A stretch of DNA of 64,000 bases from the NCBI RefSeq assembly GCF_030815975.1, contig NZ_JAUSXL010000002.1, positions 3,274,501 to 3,338,500 on the forward strand, given 5' to 3'. Shown piece after piece: positions 57,564 to 64,000 of the stretch; the first letter of the stretch is position 1; every line of letters begins with the position of its first letter. Position numbers and translations under genes: made by a program. This DNA comes from Variovorax paradoxus. GTDB taxonomy: Bacteria; Pseudomonadota; Gammaproteobacteria; Burkholderiales; Burkholderiaceae_C. The notes under the pieces are model-generated. The model did not search any database. It saw only the letters and a program-made list of their open reading frames with translations, and was not told the origin of the DNA.

Positions 57564-60014
57564 ATGAACAAACCCATCGACGCCCGCCTGCTGCAGCCCG
57601 CCGAGGCCTTTGCCGACTACCTCAAGAACACCGCCGCGCGCATCGACCCCGTGGCCGAAGCGATCGCGCACGATCTTGGCGCGCGCGTCGGCATCAGCCG
57701 GCCGCACGAATCGGCGCACCTGCACGTGGCCGGCGAAGCGACCTACATCGACGACATTCCCGAAATCACCGGCACGCTGCACTGCGCGCTCGGCCTGTCG
57801 CCCGCCGCCAACGGCCGCGTCACGGCGCTGTCGCTCGACGCCATCCGCGCAATGCCCGGCGTGGTCACGGTGCTCACGGCCGACGACATTCCCGGCACCA
57901 ACGACTGCGGCTCGATCGTTCACGACGATCCGATCCTTTTGCCCGTGAACGATGGCGGCCAGATCCGCTACCTCGGCCAGCCCGTGTTCGCCGTGATCGC
58001 CGAAACGCGCGAGGCCGCGCGCCGTGCCGCCGCCAAGGCGAAGGACGCGATGACCATCGAGGCCGAGCCGCCTGTGCTCACGCCGCAGGAGGCGCATGCG
58101 CGCGGCCAGTACGTGGTGCCGCCGATGCACATCGTGCGCAGCGGTGGCGCAGCCAACGAAGGCGACGAAGCCGCAGTGCGCGCCGCCATCGCCCACGCAC
58201 CGCACCGCCACAAAGCCACGCTCGACGTGGGCGGGCAGGAGCAGTTCTATCTCGAAGGCCAGATCAGCTACGCCATTCCGAAGGAAGGCGGCGCGCTGCA
58301 CATCCACTGCTCGACGCAGCATCCGAGCGAAATGCAGCACCTGGTGGCGCATGCGCTGCACCTGCAATCGAACGAAGTGCATGTGGAATGCCGGCGCATG
58401 GGCGGCGGCTTCGGCGGCAAGGAATCGCAGTCGGCGCTGTTCGCCTGCGTGGCGGCCATCGCGGCGCGGCAGCTGCAGCGCCCCGTCAAGCTCAGGCTCG
58501 ACCGCGACGACGACTTCATGGTCACCGGCCGTCGCCACTGCTTCTGGTACGAGTACGACGTGGGCTATGACGACGAGGGCCGCATCCTCGGCGCGGAGAT
58601 CACCATGGTCTCGCGCGCCGGCCATTCGGCCGACCTCTCGGGCCCGGTGATGACGCGCGCGCTGTGCCACTTCGACAACGCCTACTGGCTGCCCAACGTG
58701 GCGATGCACGGCTATTCGGGCAAGACCAACACGCAGAGCAACACCGCCTTCCGCGGTTTCGGCGGGCCGCAGGGTGCCATTGCCATCGAGAACATCATGG
58801 ATTCGGTGGCGCGCGAATTGAAGCGCGATCCGCTTGATGTGCGCCGCGCCAACTTCTACGGCATGGACCAGAACAACGTCACGCCGTACCGCCAGACCGT
58901 GACCGACAACATCATTCACGAACTGGTGGCCGACCTCGAAACCAGCAGCGACTACCGCGCGCGGCGCGAAGAGATCGCAGCCTTCAACCAGAAGAGCGTG
59001 GTGCTCAAGCGCGGACTGGCGCTCGCGCCGCTCAAGTTCGGCATCTCGTTCAACGTCAAGCACTTCAACCAGGCCGGCGCGCTGGTGCATGTGTACACCG
59101 ACGGCTCGATCCTGGTGAACCACGGCGGAACCGAGATGGGGCAGGGCCTCAACACCAAGGTGGCGCAGGTGGTGGCGCATGAATTGGGCGTGAGCTTCGA
59201 GCGCGTGCGCGTGACCGCGACCGACACCACCAAGGTGGCGAACACCTCGGCCACGGCCGCATCGACCGGCGCCGACCTGAACGGCAAGGCCGCGCAGGAT
59301 GCGGCGCGGCAGATCCGCGAACGGCTGGCAGAGAGCGCGGCCGAGCGCCACGGCGGCAAGGCGGGCGAGGTGCGCTTTGCCAACGACAAGGTCGAGGTCA
59401 ACGGCCGTTCGCTGGCCTTCAGCACCGTGGTAGGCGAGGCATACCTCGACCGCAAGCAGCTCTGGTCCGACGGCTTCTACGCCACGCCGGGCCTCAGCTG
59501 GGACAAGGACAAGATGCAGGGCCGCCCGTTCTTCTACTACGCCTACGGCGCGGCAGTGAGCGAGGTGATCGTCGACACGCTCACCGGCGAATGGAAGCTC
59601 TTGCGCGCCGACATCCTGCACGACGCGGGCAAGTCGCTGAACCCGGCCGTGGACATCGGCCAGGTCGAAGGCGCCTTCATCCAGGGCATGGGCTGGCTCA
59701 CCACCGAGGAGCTGGTGTGGCATCCGCAAAGCGGCATGCTCACCACGCATGCGCCCAGCACCTACAAGATTCCAACGGCCAACGACTGCCCGCCCGTCTT
59801 CAACGTGCGCCTGTTCGAAGGCCAGAACTTCGAGGACTCGATCCACCGCAGCAAGGCTGTGGGCGAACCGCCGCTGCTGCTGCCGTTCTCGGTGTTCTTC
59901 GCGATCCGCGATGCGGTGTCGGCGGCCGGTGGCCACAAGATCGATCCGCCGCTGAAGGCGCCGGCCACGAGCGAGTCGATCCTTCGCGCCATCACCGCCG
60001 TCCAGTCTGCCTAG
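57564..60014 (+). CDS. xdhB: Xanthine dehydrogenase molybdopterin-binding subunit XdhB
   Basis: 816-residue molybdenum subunit that hydroxylates hypoxanthine and xanthine. Moco-binding and substrate motifs: QEQFYLEGQ, RRMGGGFGGKESQS, TAFRGFGGPQGA with the purine-positioning Arg, and the catalytic base E768 in SKAVGEPPLLLP. Full length for the family. AAGGAG precedes ATG 57564 and the gene is coupled to xdhA by a 2-base gap. The expected third gene, xdhC, is not here but at 28.7 kb. Confidence 0.95.
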   Translation: MNKPIDARLLQPAEAFADYLKNTAARIDPVAEAIAHDLGARVGISRPHESAHLHVAGEATYIDDIPEITGTLHCALGLSPAANGRVTALSLDAIRAMPGVVTVLTADDIPGTNDCGSIVHDDPILLPVNDGGQIRYLGQPVFAVIAETREAARRAAAKAKDAMTIEAEPPVLTPQEAHARGQYVVPPMHIVRSGGAANEGDEAAVRAAIAHAPHRHKATLDVGGQEQFYLEGQISYAIPKEGGALHIHCSTQHPSEMQHLVAHALHLQSNEVHVECRRMGGGFGGKESQSALFACVAAIAARQLQRPVKLRLDRDDDFMVTGRRHCFWYEYDVGYDDEGRILGAEITMVSRAGHSADLSGPVMTRALCHFDNAYWLPNVAMHGYSGKTNTQSNTAFRGFGGPQGAIAIENIMDSVARELKRDPLDVRRANFYGMDQNNVTPYRQTVTDNIIHELVADLETSSDYRARREEIAAFNQKSVVLKRGLALAPLKFGISFNVKHFNQAGALVHVYTDGSILVNHGGTEMGQGLNTKVAQVVAHELGVSFERVRVTATDTTKVANTSATAASTGADLNGKAAQDAARQIRERLAESAAERHGGKAGEVRFANDKVEVNGRSLAFSTVVGEAYLDRKQLWSDGFYATPGLSWDKDKMQGRPFFYYAYGAAVSEVIVDTLTGEWKLLRADILHDAGKSLNPAVDIGQVEGAFIQGMGWLTTEELVWHPQSGMLTTHAPSTYKIPTANDCPPVFNVRLFEGQNFEDSIHRSKAVGEPPLLLPFSVFFAIRDAVSAAGGHKIDPPLKAPATSESILRAITAVQSA

Positions 60015-60083
60015 CCACTCGTAGACTTTGGCGCATGTCCAAAGTTTTCTTAATGTCCTACTCCCTGATCTCCTTCGCGAAAT

Positions 60084-60120
60084 ACCGCGGAACCGGCTTT
60101 GCCGGGCCGCTGGTGTTGCC
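60084..60120. repeat. REP-like palindromic intergenic repeat, copy B
   Basis: 37 bases identical to and in the same orientation as 28001-28037. It ends 20 bases before the LysR ATG, so the LysR ribosome site (GGGGAGAA at 60129-60136) sits right beside the element, and the predicted hairpin would lie in the LysR 5' leader. Confidence 0.7.
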
Positions 60121-60140
60121 GGCTGTCCGGGGAGAACGCC

Positions 60141-61133
60141 ATGCGTGACCAGGCGCTTTTCGACAAGATCGATCTTCATCTGATCAGGGTGCTTCACACC
60201 GTGCTGACCGACCGCAGCGTCTCGCGCGCCGCCATTCGCCTGGGCATGTACCAGCCGGCCGTCTCGGCCGCACTGAAGCGCCTGCGCGAACTGTCGGGCG
60301 ATCCGCTGCTGGTGCGCTCGGGCTCGGGCATGGTGCCGACCGATGCGGGGCTGCGGATGATCGAGCCGGCCGCGAGCATCCTGCGCGCGGCCGAGATGCT
60401 GTTCTCCGATGCGCGCGGCTTCGAGCCGCAGTCGGCGGCCACCACCTTCCGCATCGCCGCAAGCGACTACATGGACCCGCTGTTCCTGCCGATGCTGGTG
60501 GCGCACGTCAAGCGCGAGGCACCGCTGTGCCAGATCGAGATCCACGCGCTCTCGCCCGACTCCGACTACCACGGTCATCTGGCGCTCGGCCAGGTCGACC
60601 TGGTGATCGGCAACTGGCAGAAGCCCCCGGAAGACCTGCACATGGCGCGGCTCTTCGGCGACGAGGTGGTGTCGCTGGTCAACCAGGACCATCCGGCCGT
60701 GCGCCGCGGCTGGGACCTGGAGACCTGGCTCGCGGCCGAGCACATCGCGCCCACGCCCATGCACCCGGGCGGGCGCGGCATCATCGACCAGATGCTCGAC
60801 GAGCTCGGCCGGCAGCGCAACATCACGGCGCGCTGCGCGCACTTCAGCCTGATTCCGGACATGGTCGCATCGAGCCTGCTGGTGCTGACCACCGGCCGCC
60901 AGTACTGCGAGCGTTTTGCCGCGCGGCTGCCGGTGAAGATCCTCGACTGCCCGGTCGCGCTGCCGCGCCTCATGTACTACCAGCTCTGGCACGAGCGCAC
61001 CCATTCGTCGAGTTCCGCGCGCTGGCTGCGCGAATGCATCAAGGACGTGGCGGCGTCGCTGCGTCCACCGGTTTCCGCGCTGCCGGCCGCCCTGGCGCAC
61101 CTGCCCACCGCGCCTGAAACCTCCGATCCCTGA
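60141..61133 (+). CDS. LysR family transcriptional regulator next to xdhAB
   Basis: 330-residue LTTR. The DNA-binding domain is HLIRVLHTVLTDRSVSRAAIRLGMYQPAVSAALKRLRE (residues ~13-50) and the effector domain starts near 95 (FRIAASDYMDPLFLPMLVA). The ATG at 60141 follows GGGGAGAA. Same strand as xdhB (126 bases after it) and the downstream purine permease (39 bases). Probably regulates xdhAB and the permease in response to a purine, with the xdhA inverted repeat as candidate site. Confidence 0.87.
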   Translation: MRDQALFDKIDLHLIRVLHTVLTDRSVSRAAIRLGMYQPAVSAALKRLRELSGDPLLVRSGSGMVPTDAGLRMIEPAASILRAAEMLFSDARGFEPQSAATTFRIAASDYMDPLFLPMLVAHVKREAPLCQIEIHALSPDSDYHGHLALGQVDLVIGNWQKPPEDLHMARLFGDEVVSLVNQDHPAVRRGWDLETWLAAEHIAPTPMHPGGRGIIDQMLDELGRQRNITARCAHFSLIPDMVASSLLVLTTGRQYCERFAARLPVKILDCPVALPRLMYYQLWHERTHSSSSARWLRECIKDVAASLRPPVSALPAALAHLPTAPETSDP

Positions 61134-61140
61134 GAGATCC

Positions 61141-61167
61141 CCGCTCGCGCCGGCGTCGCGAGCGGAG
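61141..61167 (+). promoter_or_regulatory. Hairpin overlapping the ribosome site of the purine permease
   Basis: Perfect 9-bp stem CCGCTCGCG (61141-61149) with CGCGAGCGG (61157-61165), 7-base loop, immediately after the LysR stop. The 3' arm includes the GCGGAG ribosome site (61162-61167) that precedes ATG 61173, so folding would hide it. It may act as a translational attenuator or merely as a partial terminator; there is no T-tract. Confidence 0.5.
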
Positions 61168-61172
61168 CAACG

Positions 61173-62612
61173 ATGAAGCAACCGCCGATACAACAGCTGG
61201 AGACGAGCGAAATGAGTACGTTTGAACAGGCGCCCAAAGGCGCCGAGCCCCGCGTGTCGGGGCATGTCGAGTCCGCGCGTCCGCGCGCGGCCATGGGCGG
61301 CGCAAGCGGCTCGGGCCTGCTTGAACGCATGTTCAAGCTCGGCGAGCACAACACCACGGTGCGCACCGAAGTCATCGCGGGGCTCACCACCTTCCTGACG
61401 ATGGCCTACATCATCTTCGTGAACCCGTCGATCCTCGGCGATGCGGGCATGCCCAAGGGCGCGGTCTTCGTGGCCACCTGCCTGATCGCGGCGCTGGGCA
61501 CGCTGATCATGGGCCTCTACGCCAACTACCCGATCGCCATGGCGCCGGGCATGGGGCTCAACGCCTACTTCGCCTACGTGGTGGTGCTGGGCATGGGCTA
61601 CACGTGGCAGGTGGCGCTGGGCGCGGTGTTCATCTCGGGCTGCCTGTTCCTGATCGTCACGGTCACCGGGTTGCGGGAGCTGTTCATACAGGGCATACCG
61701 CAGTCGCTGCGAACGGCGATCACCGTGGGCATCGGCATGTTCCTGGCGCTCATCGCGCTCAAGAGCGCGGGCGTCGTCGCCGCCTCGCCAGCCACCTTCG
61801 TCACGCTGGGCGACCTGCATTCGGCGCCGGTGGTGCTGGCGACCGTGGGCTTCCTCGTCATCGTGACGCTCGACCGGCTCAAGGTCCGGGGCGCCATCCT
61901 GATCGGCATCATGCTGGTGACGGTGCTGTCGTTCTTCTTCGGCGGCAACAAGTTCCATGGCGTGTTCGATGCGCCGCCGTCCATCGCGCCCACCTTCATG
62001 CAGCTCGACATCCTCGGTGCGCTCAAGGGCGGCATCCTGAACGTGGTGCTGGTGTTCTTCCTGGTCGAGATGTTCGATGCCACCGGCACGCTGATGGGCG
62101 TGGCCAAGCGCGCCGGGCTCTTGGTGCCCGGCAAGATGGAGCGCATGAACAAGGCGCTGCTGGCCGACAGCGGCGCCATCTTCGCGGGCTCGCTGCTCGG
62201 CACCTCGAGCACCACGGCGTATGTGGAAAGCGCGGCCGGCGTGCAGGCGGGCGGGCGCACCGGCCTCACGGCGGTGGTGGTGGCGCTGCTCTTCCTCGCC
62301 TGCCTGATGATCTCGCCGCTCGCGGGCTCGGTGCCGGCCTATGCCACCGCGCCGGCGCTGCTCTTCGTGGGTTGCCTGATGCTGCGCGACCTGGTCGAGC
62401 TCGACTGGGAAGACACGACCGAGGTGATCCCCGCGGCCGTGACCGCGCTGGCCATGCCCTTCACCTATTCGATCGCCAATGGGCTGGCCTTCGGCTTCAT
62501 CACCTACGCGGTGCTCAAGCTGTGCACCGGCCGGGCACGGGAAGTGCATGCGATGGTCTGGGTCATTGCCGCCGTGTTCCTGTTCAAGTTCGCCTACATC
62601 GGCGGACATTGA
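61173..62612 (+). CDS. NCS2/AzgA-type hypoxanthine-guanine permease
   Basis: 479-residue purine permease of the AzgA/PbuG/GhxP branch. A variable N-terminal tail (~50 residues) precedes LERMFKLGEHNTTVRTEVIAGLTTFLTMAY (residues ~50-79). Other family segments are NYPIAMAPGMGLNAYFAY, FFLVEMFDATGTLMGVAKRAG and LLGTSSTTAYVESAAGVQAGGRTGLTA. About 12-14 membrane segments. The ATG at 61173 follows GGAG; a second ATG at 61212 is possible. It lies next to xdhAB and LysR and probably supplies hypoxanthine or guanine to xanthine dehydrogenase. Confidence 0.9.
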   Translation: MKQPPIQQLETSEMSTFEQAPKGAEPRVSGHVESARPRAAMGGASGSGLLERMFKLGEHNTTVRTEVIAGLTTFLTMAYIIFVNPSILGDAGMPKGAVFVATCLIAALGTLIMGLYANYPIAMAPGMGLNAYFAYVVVLGMGYTWQVALGAVFISGCLFLIVTVTGLRELFIQGIPQSLRTAITVGIGMFLALIALKSAGVVAASPATFVTLGDLHSAPVVLATVGFLVIVTLDRLKVRGAILIGIMLVTVLSFFFGGNKFHGVFDAPPSIAPTFMQLDILGALKGGILNVVLVFFLVEMFDATGTLMGVAKRAGLLVPGKMERMNKALLADSGAIFAGSLLGTSSTTAYVESAAGVQAGGRTGLTAVVVALLFLACLMISPLAGSVPAYATAPALLFVGCLMLRDLVELDWEDTTEVIPAAVTALAMPFTYSIANGLAFGFITYAVLKLCTGRAREVHAMVWVIAAVFLFKFAYIGGH

Positions 62613-62638
62613 GCGTGGCGCCGCCGGGGGCGGTGGCC

Positions 62639-62670
62639 GCGGGGACGCTATTAAACTGTCCCCGCCTTTG
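62639..62670 (+). terminator. Hairpin terminator after the purine permease
   Basis: Perfect 8-bp stem GCGGGGAC (62639-62646) with GTCCCCGC (62658-62665), 11-base loop, followed by the short T-containing CTTTGATGTT. It lies 27 bases after the permease stop and before the ABC transporter gene. Confidence 0.6.
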
Positions 62671-62706
62671 ATGTTGAACGAGCCAGCCAACCCACGAAAA
62701 CCCGGC

Positions 62707-64000
62707 ATGACAACCCCCAGACTCCAGCTCGCCAACATCACCAAGCGCTACCCCGCGGTGGTGGCCAACAGCGATATCTCGCTGGCCGTGGCACCCGGCG
62801 AGATCCATGCCGTGCTCGGCGAGAACGGCGCCGGCAAATCGACCCTGATGAAGATCATCTACGGCTCGGTCAAGCCCGACGAAGGCACGGTGGTTTTCGA
62901 CGGCCAGGCCGTCAACCTGCGCAACCCGCAGCAGGCGAGGGCGCTGGGCATCAGCATGGTGTTCCAGCACTTCAGCCTGTTCGACACGCTCACGGTGGCC
63001 GAGAACGTGTGGCTGGGCCTGGACAAATCGCTGCAGCTGGCCGAGGTGGCGCGCAGCATCACGGCCAAGGCGAGCGAATACGGCCTCGACATCGATCCCT
63101 CGCGGCCGGTACACACGCTGTCGGTGGGCGAGATGCAGCGCGTGGAAATCATCCGCGCGCTGCTCACCAGCCCCAAGCTCCTGATCCTCGACGAGCCGAC
63201 CTCGGTGCTGACGCCGCAGGCCGTCATCAAGCTCTTCACGGTGCTCAACAAGCTCGCGTCCGAAGGCTGCAGCATCCTCTACATCAGCCACAAGCTGCAC
63301 GAGATCCGCGAGCTGTGCACGGCCTGCACGGTGCTGCGCGGCGGCAAGGTCACGGGCGTGTGCAATCCGCAGAACGAAAGCAACGAATCGCTCTCGCGGC
63401 TGATGATCGGCAGCGAGCCGCCGCCGCTGCAGCACCGGCCGGTGCATGCGGGCGCGGTGGCGCTGCGCGTCGACGCGCTCACGCTGGCGCGCGAGGACCA
63501 GTTCGGCGTCGATCTCGACGGCATCTCGTTCGAGGTGCGGGCCGGCGAGGTGCTCGGCATTGCGGGCGTGTCCGGCAACGGGCAGAAGGAACTGCTCTAC
63601 ACGCTCTCGGGCGAAGACGTGCGCGCCGAGCCTGCGATGGTGCAGGTGTTCGGCAAGCCCGCCGGCCGATTGCGGCCGCGCGCGCGGCGTGCCATGGGCC
63701 TGCACTTCGTGCCCGAGGAGCGGCTGGGCCGCGGCGCGGTGCCCACGCTCGGGCTCGCGCACAACCTGCTGCTCACGCGCGGCAATGCGGTGGGCAAGGG
63801 CGGCTGGATCCGCACGGCGGCGCTCGAAAAGCACGCCAGGGCCATCATTGCGCGCTTCAACGTCAAGGCCGGCGGGCCGAACGCGGCGGCGCGCTCGCTT
63901 TCGGGCGGCAACCTGCAGAAATACATCGTCGGCCGCGAGATCGACGCCAACCCCAAGCTCTTCATCGTCTCGCAGCCGACCTGGGGCGTGGACGTGGGTG
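62707..64000 (+). CDS. ABC transporter ATP-binding protein, nucleoside/sugar type (two ATPase domains), 3' truncated by window edge
   Basis: At least 431 residues, running off the window. First ATPase domain: Walker A GENGAGKST at ~38-46, Q-loop VFQHFSLFD, signature LSVGEMQRVEI, Walker B LLILDEPTSVL and switch His in YISHKLHEI. The second domain begins ~250: a degenerate P-loop VSGNGQKE, signature LSGGNLQKYIVGRE and the Walker B-like FIVSQPTWGVDVG at the end. The tandem layout is that of RbsA/YufO-type importers. Together with the neighbouring purine permease and xanthine dehydrogenase it suggests nucleoside uptake; permease and lipoprotein genes should follow beyond the window. Confidence 0.88.
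   Translation, partial: MTTPRLQLANITKRYPAVVANSDISLAVAPGEIHAVLGENGAGKSTLMKIIYGSVKPDEGTVVFDGQAVNLRNPQQARALGISMVFQHFSLFDTLTVAENVWLGLDKSLQLAEVARSITAKASEYGLDIDPSRPVHTLSVGEMQRVEIIRALLTSPKLLILDEPTSVLTPQAVIKLFTVLNKLASEGCSILYISHKLHEIRELCTACTVLRGGKVTGVCNPQNESNESLSRLMIGSEPPPLQHRPVHAGAVALRVDALTLAREDQFGVDLDGISFEVRAGEVLGIAGVSGNGQKELLYTLSGEDVRAEPAMVQVFGKPAGRLRPRARRAMGLHFVPEERLGRGAVPTLGLAHNLLLTRGNAVGKGGWIRTAALEKHARAIIARFNVKAGGPNAAARSLSGGNLQKYIVGREIDANPKLFIVSQPTWGVDVG

Noticed and set aside
57525..62744. A 1739-codon minus-strand open frame opposite xdhB, LysR and the purine permease
   Set aside because: Same reasoning: low-complexity composition, no ribosome site or motif, fully covered by real genes on the other strand.
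1..64000. CRISPR array, tRNA/rRNA genes, insertion sequences, prophage
   Set aside because: No regularly spaced repeats, tRNA-like cloverleaf or transposase/integrase motif was seen on either strand.

Overview
The window is about 64 kb of high-GC DNA from a member of the Burkholderiales, most likely Comamonadaceae and probably Variovorax. This rests on recognised gene families (Bug/TctC binding proteins, the minor-pilin order, a cytochrome c-fused urate oxidase, NCS1/NCS2 permeases) and on the 37-bp intergenic palindromes. No database search was possible. There is no rRNA, tRNA, transposase, phage gene or CRISPR array, so it looks like chromosome.

Layout. 0-5.5 kb: end of a type IV pilus minor-pilin operon (pilV, pilW, pilX, pilY1) closed by a hairpin terminator. 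5.6-7.9 kb: a membrane glycosyltransferase coupled to an outer-membrane barrel, probably exopolysaccharide export. 7.9-12.3 kb: an organic-acid permease behind a two-component system. 13.2-32.3 kb: a purine-catabolism island with NCS2 and NCS1 permeases, a racemase, two GntR regulators, allantoinase PuuE, a UraD-AllC fusion, an M20 amidohydrolase, HIU hydrolase, XdhC, cytochrome c urate oxidase PuuD and glycerate kinase. It is interrupted at 18.1-22.8 kb by a SET-domain protein, a LysR/binding-protein/aminotransferase set and a hydrolase. 32.5-37.4 kb: an aldehyde dehydrogenase, a nested palindromic repeat and a P-type Mg2+ ATPase with a proline-rich leader ORF. 37.8-46.2 kb: small lipoprotein, thioesterase, Bug protein, indolepyruvate oxidoreductase pair, diheme cytochrome, sorbosone-dehydrogenase-like protein, LysR. 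46.6-55.7 kb: an orphan biosynthetic cluster with a dimodular reductase-terminated NRPS, an MGT-type glycosyltransferase and MbtH. 55.9-64 kb: xanthine dehydrogenase XdhAB, LysR, a hypoxanthine/guanine-type permease and the start of a nucleoside-type ABC transporter, cut by the window end.

How it fits together. Purines enter through the permeases. XdhAB, matured by XdhC, makes urate. PuuD, HIU hydrolase and UraD take urate to allantoin, and PuuE and AllC carry it through allantoate. Glycerate kinase is placed to collect the glyoxylate-derived carbon. Four copies of the palindrome TGTATACA lie in front of NCS2, NCS1, gntR/HIU hydrolase and puuD and probably define one GntR-controlled regulon. 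The items that look least described are the NRPS/glycosyltransferase cluster, the Mg2+ ATPase leader peptide and the TGTATACA regulon.
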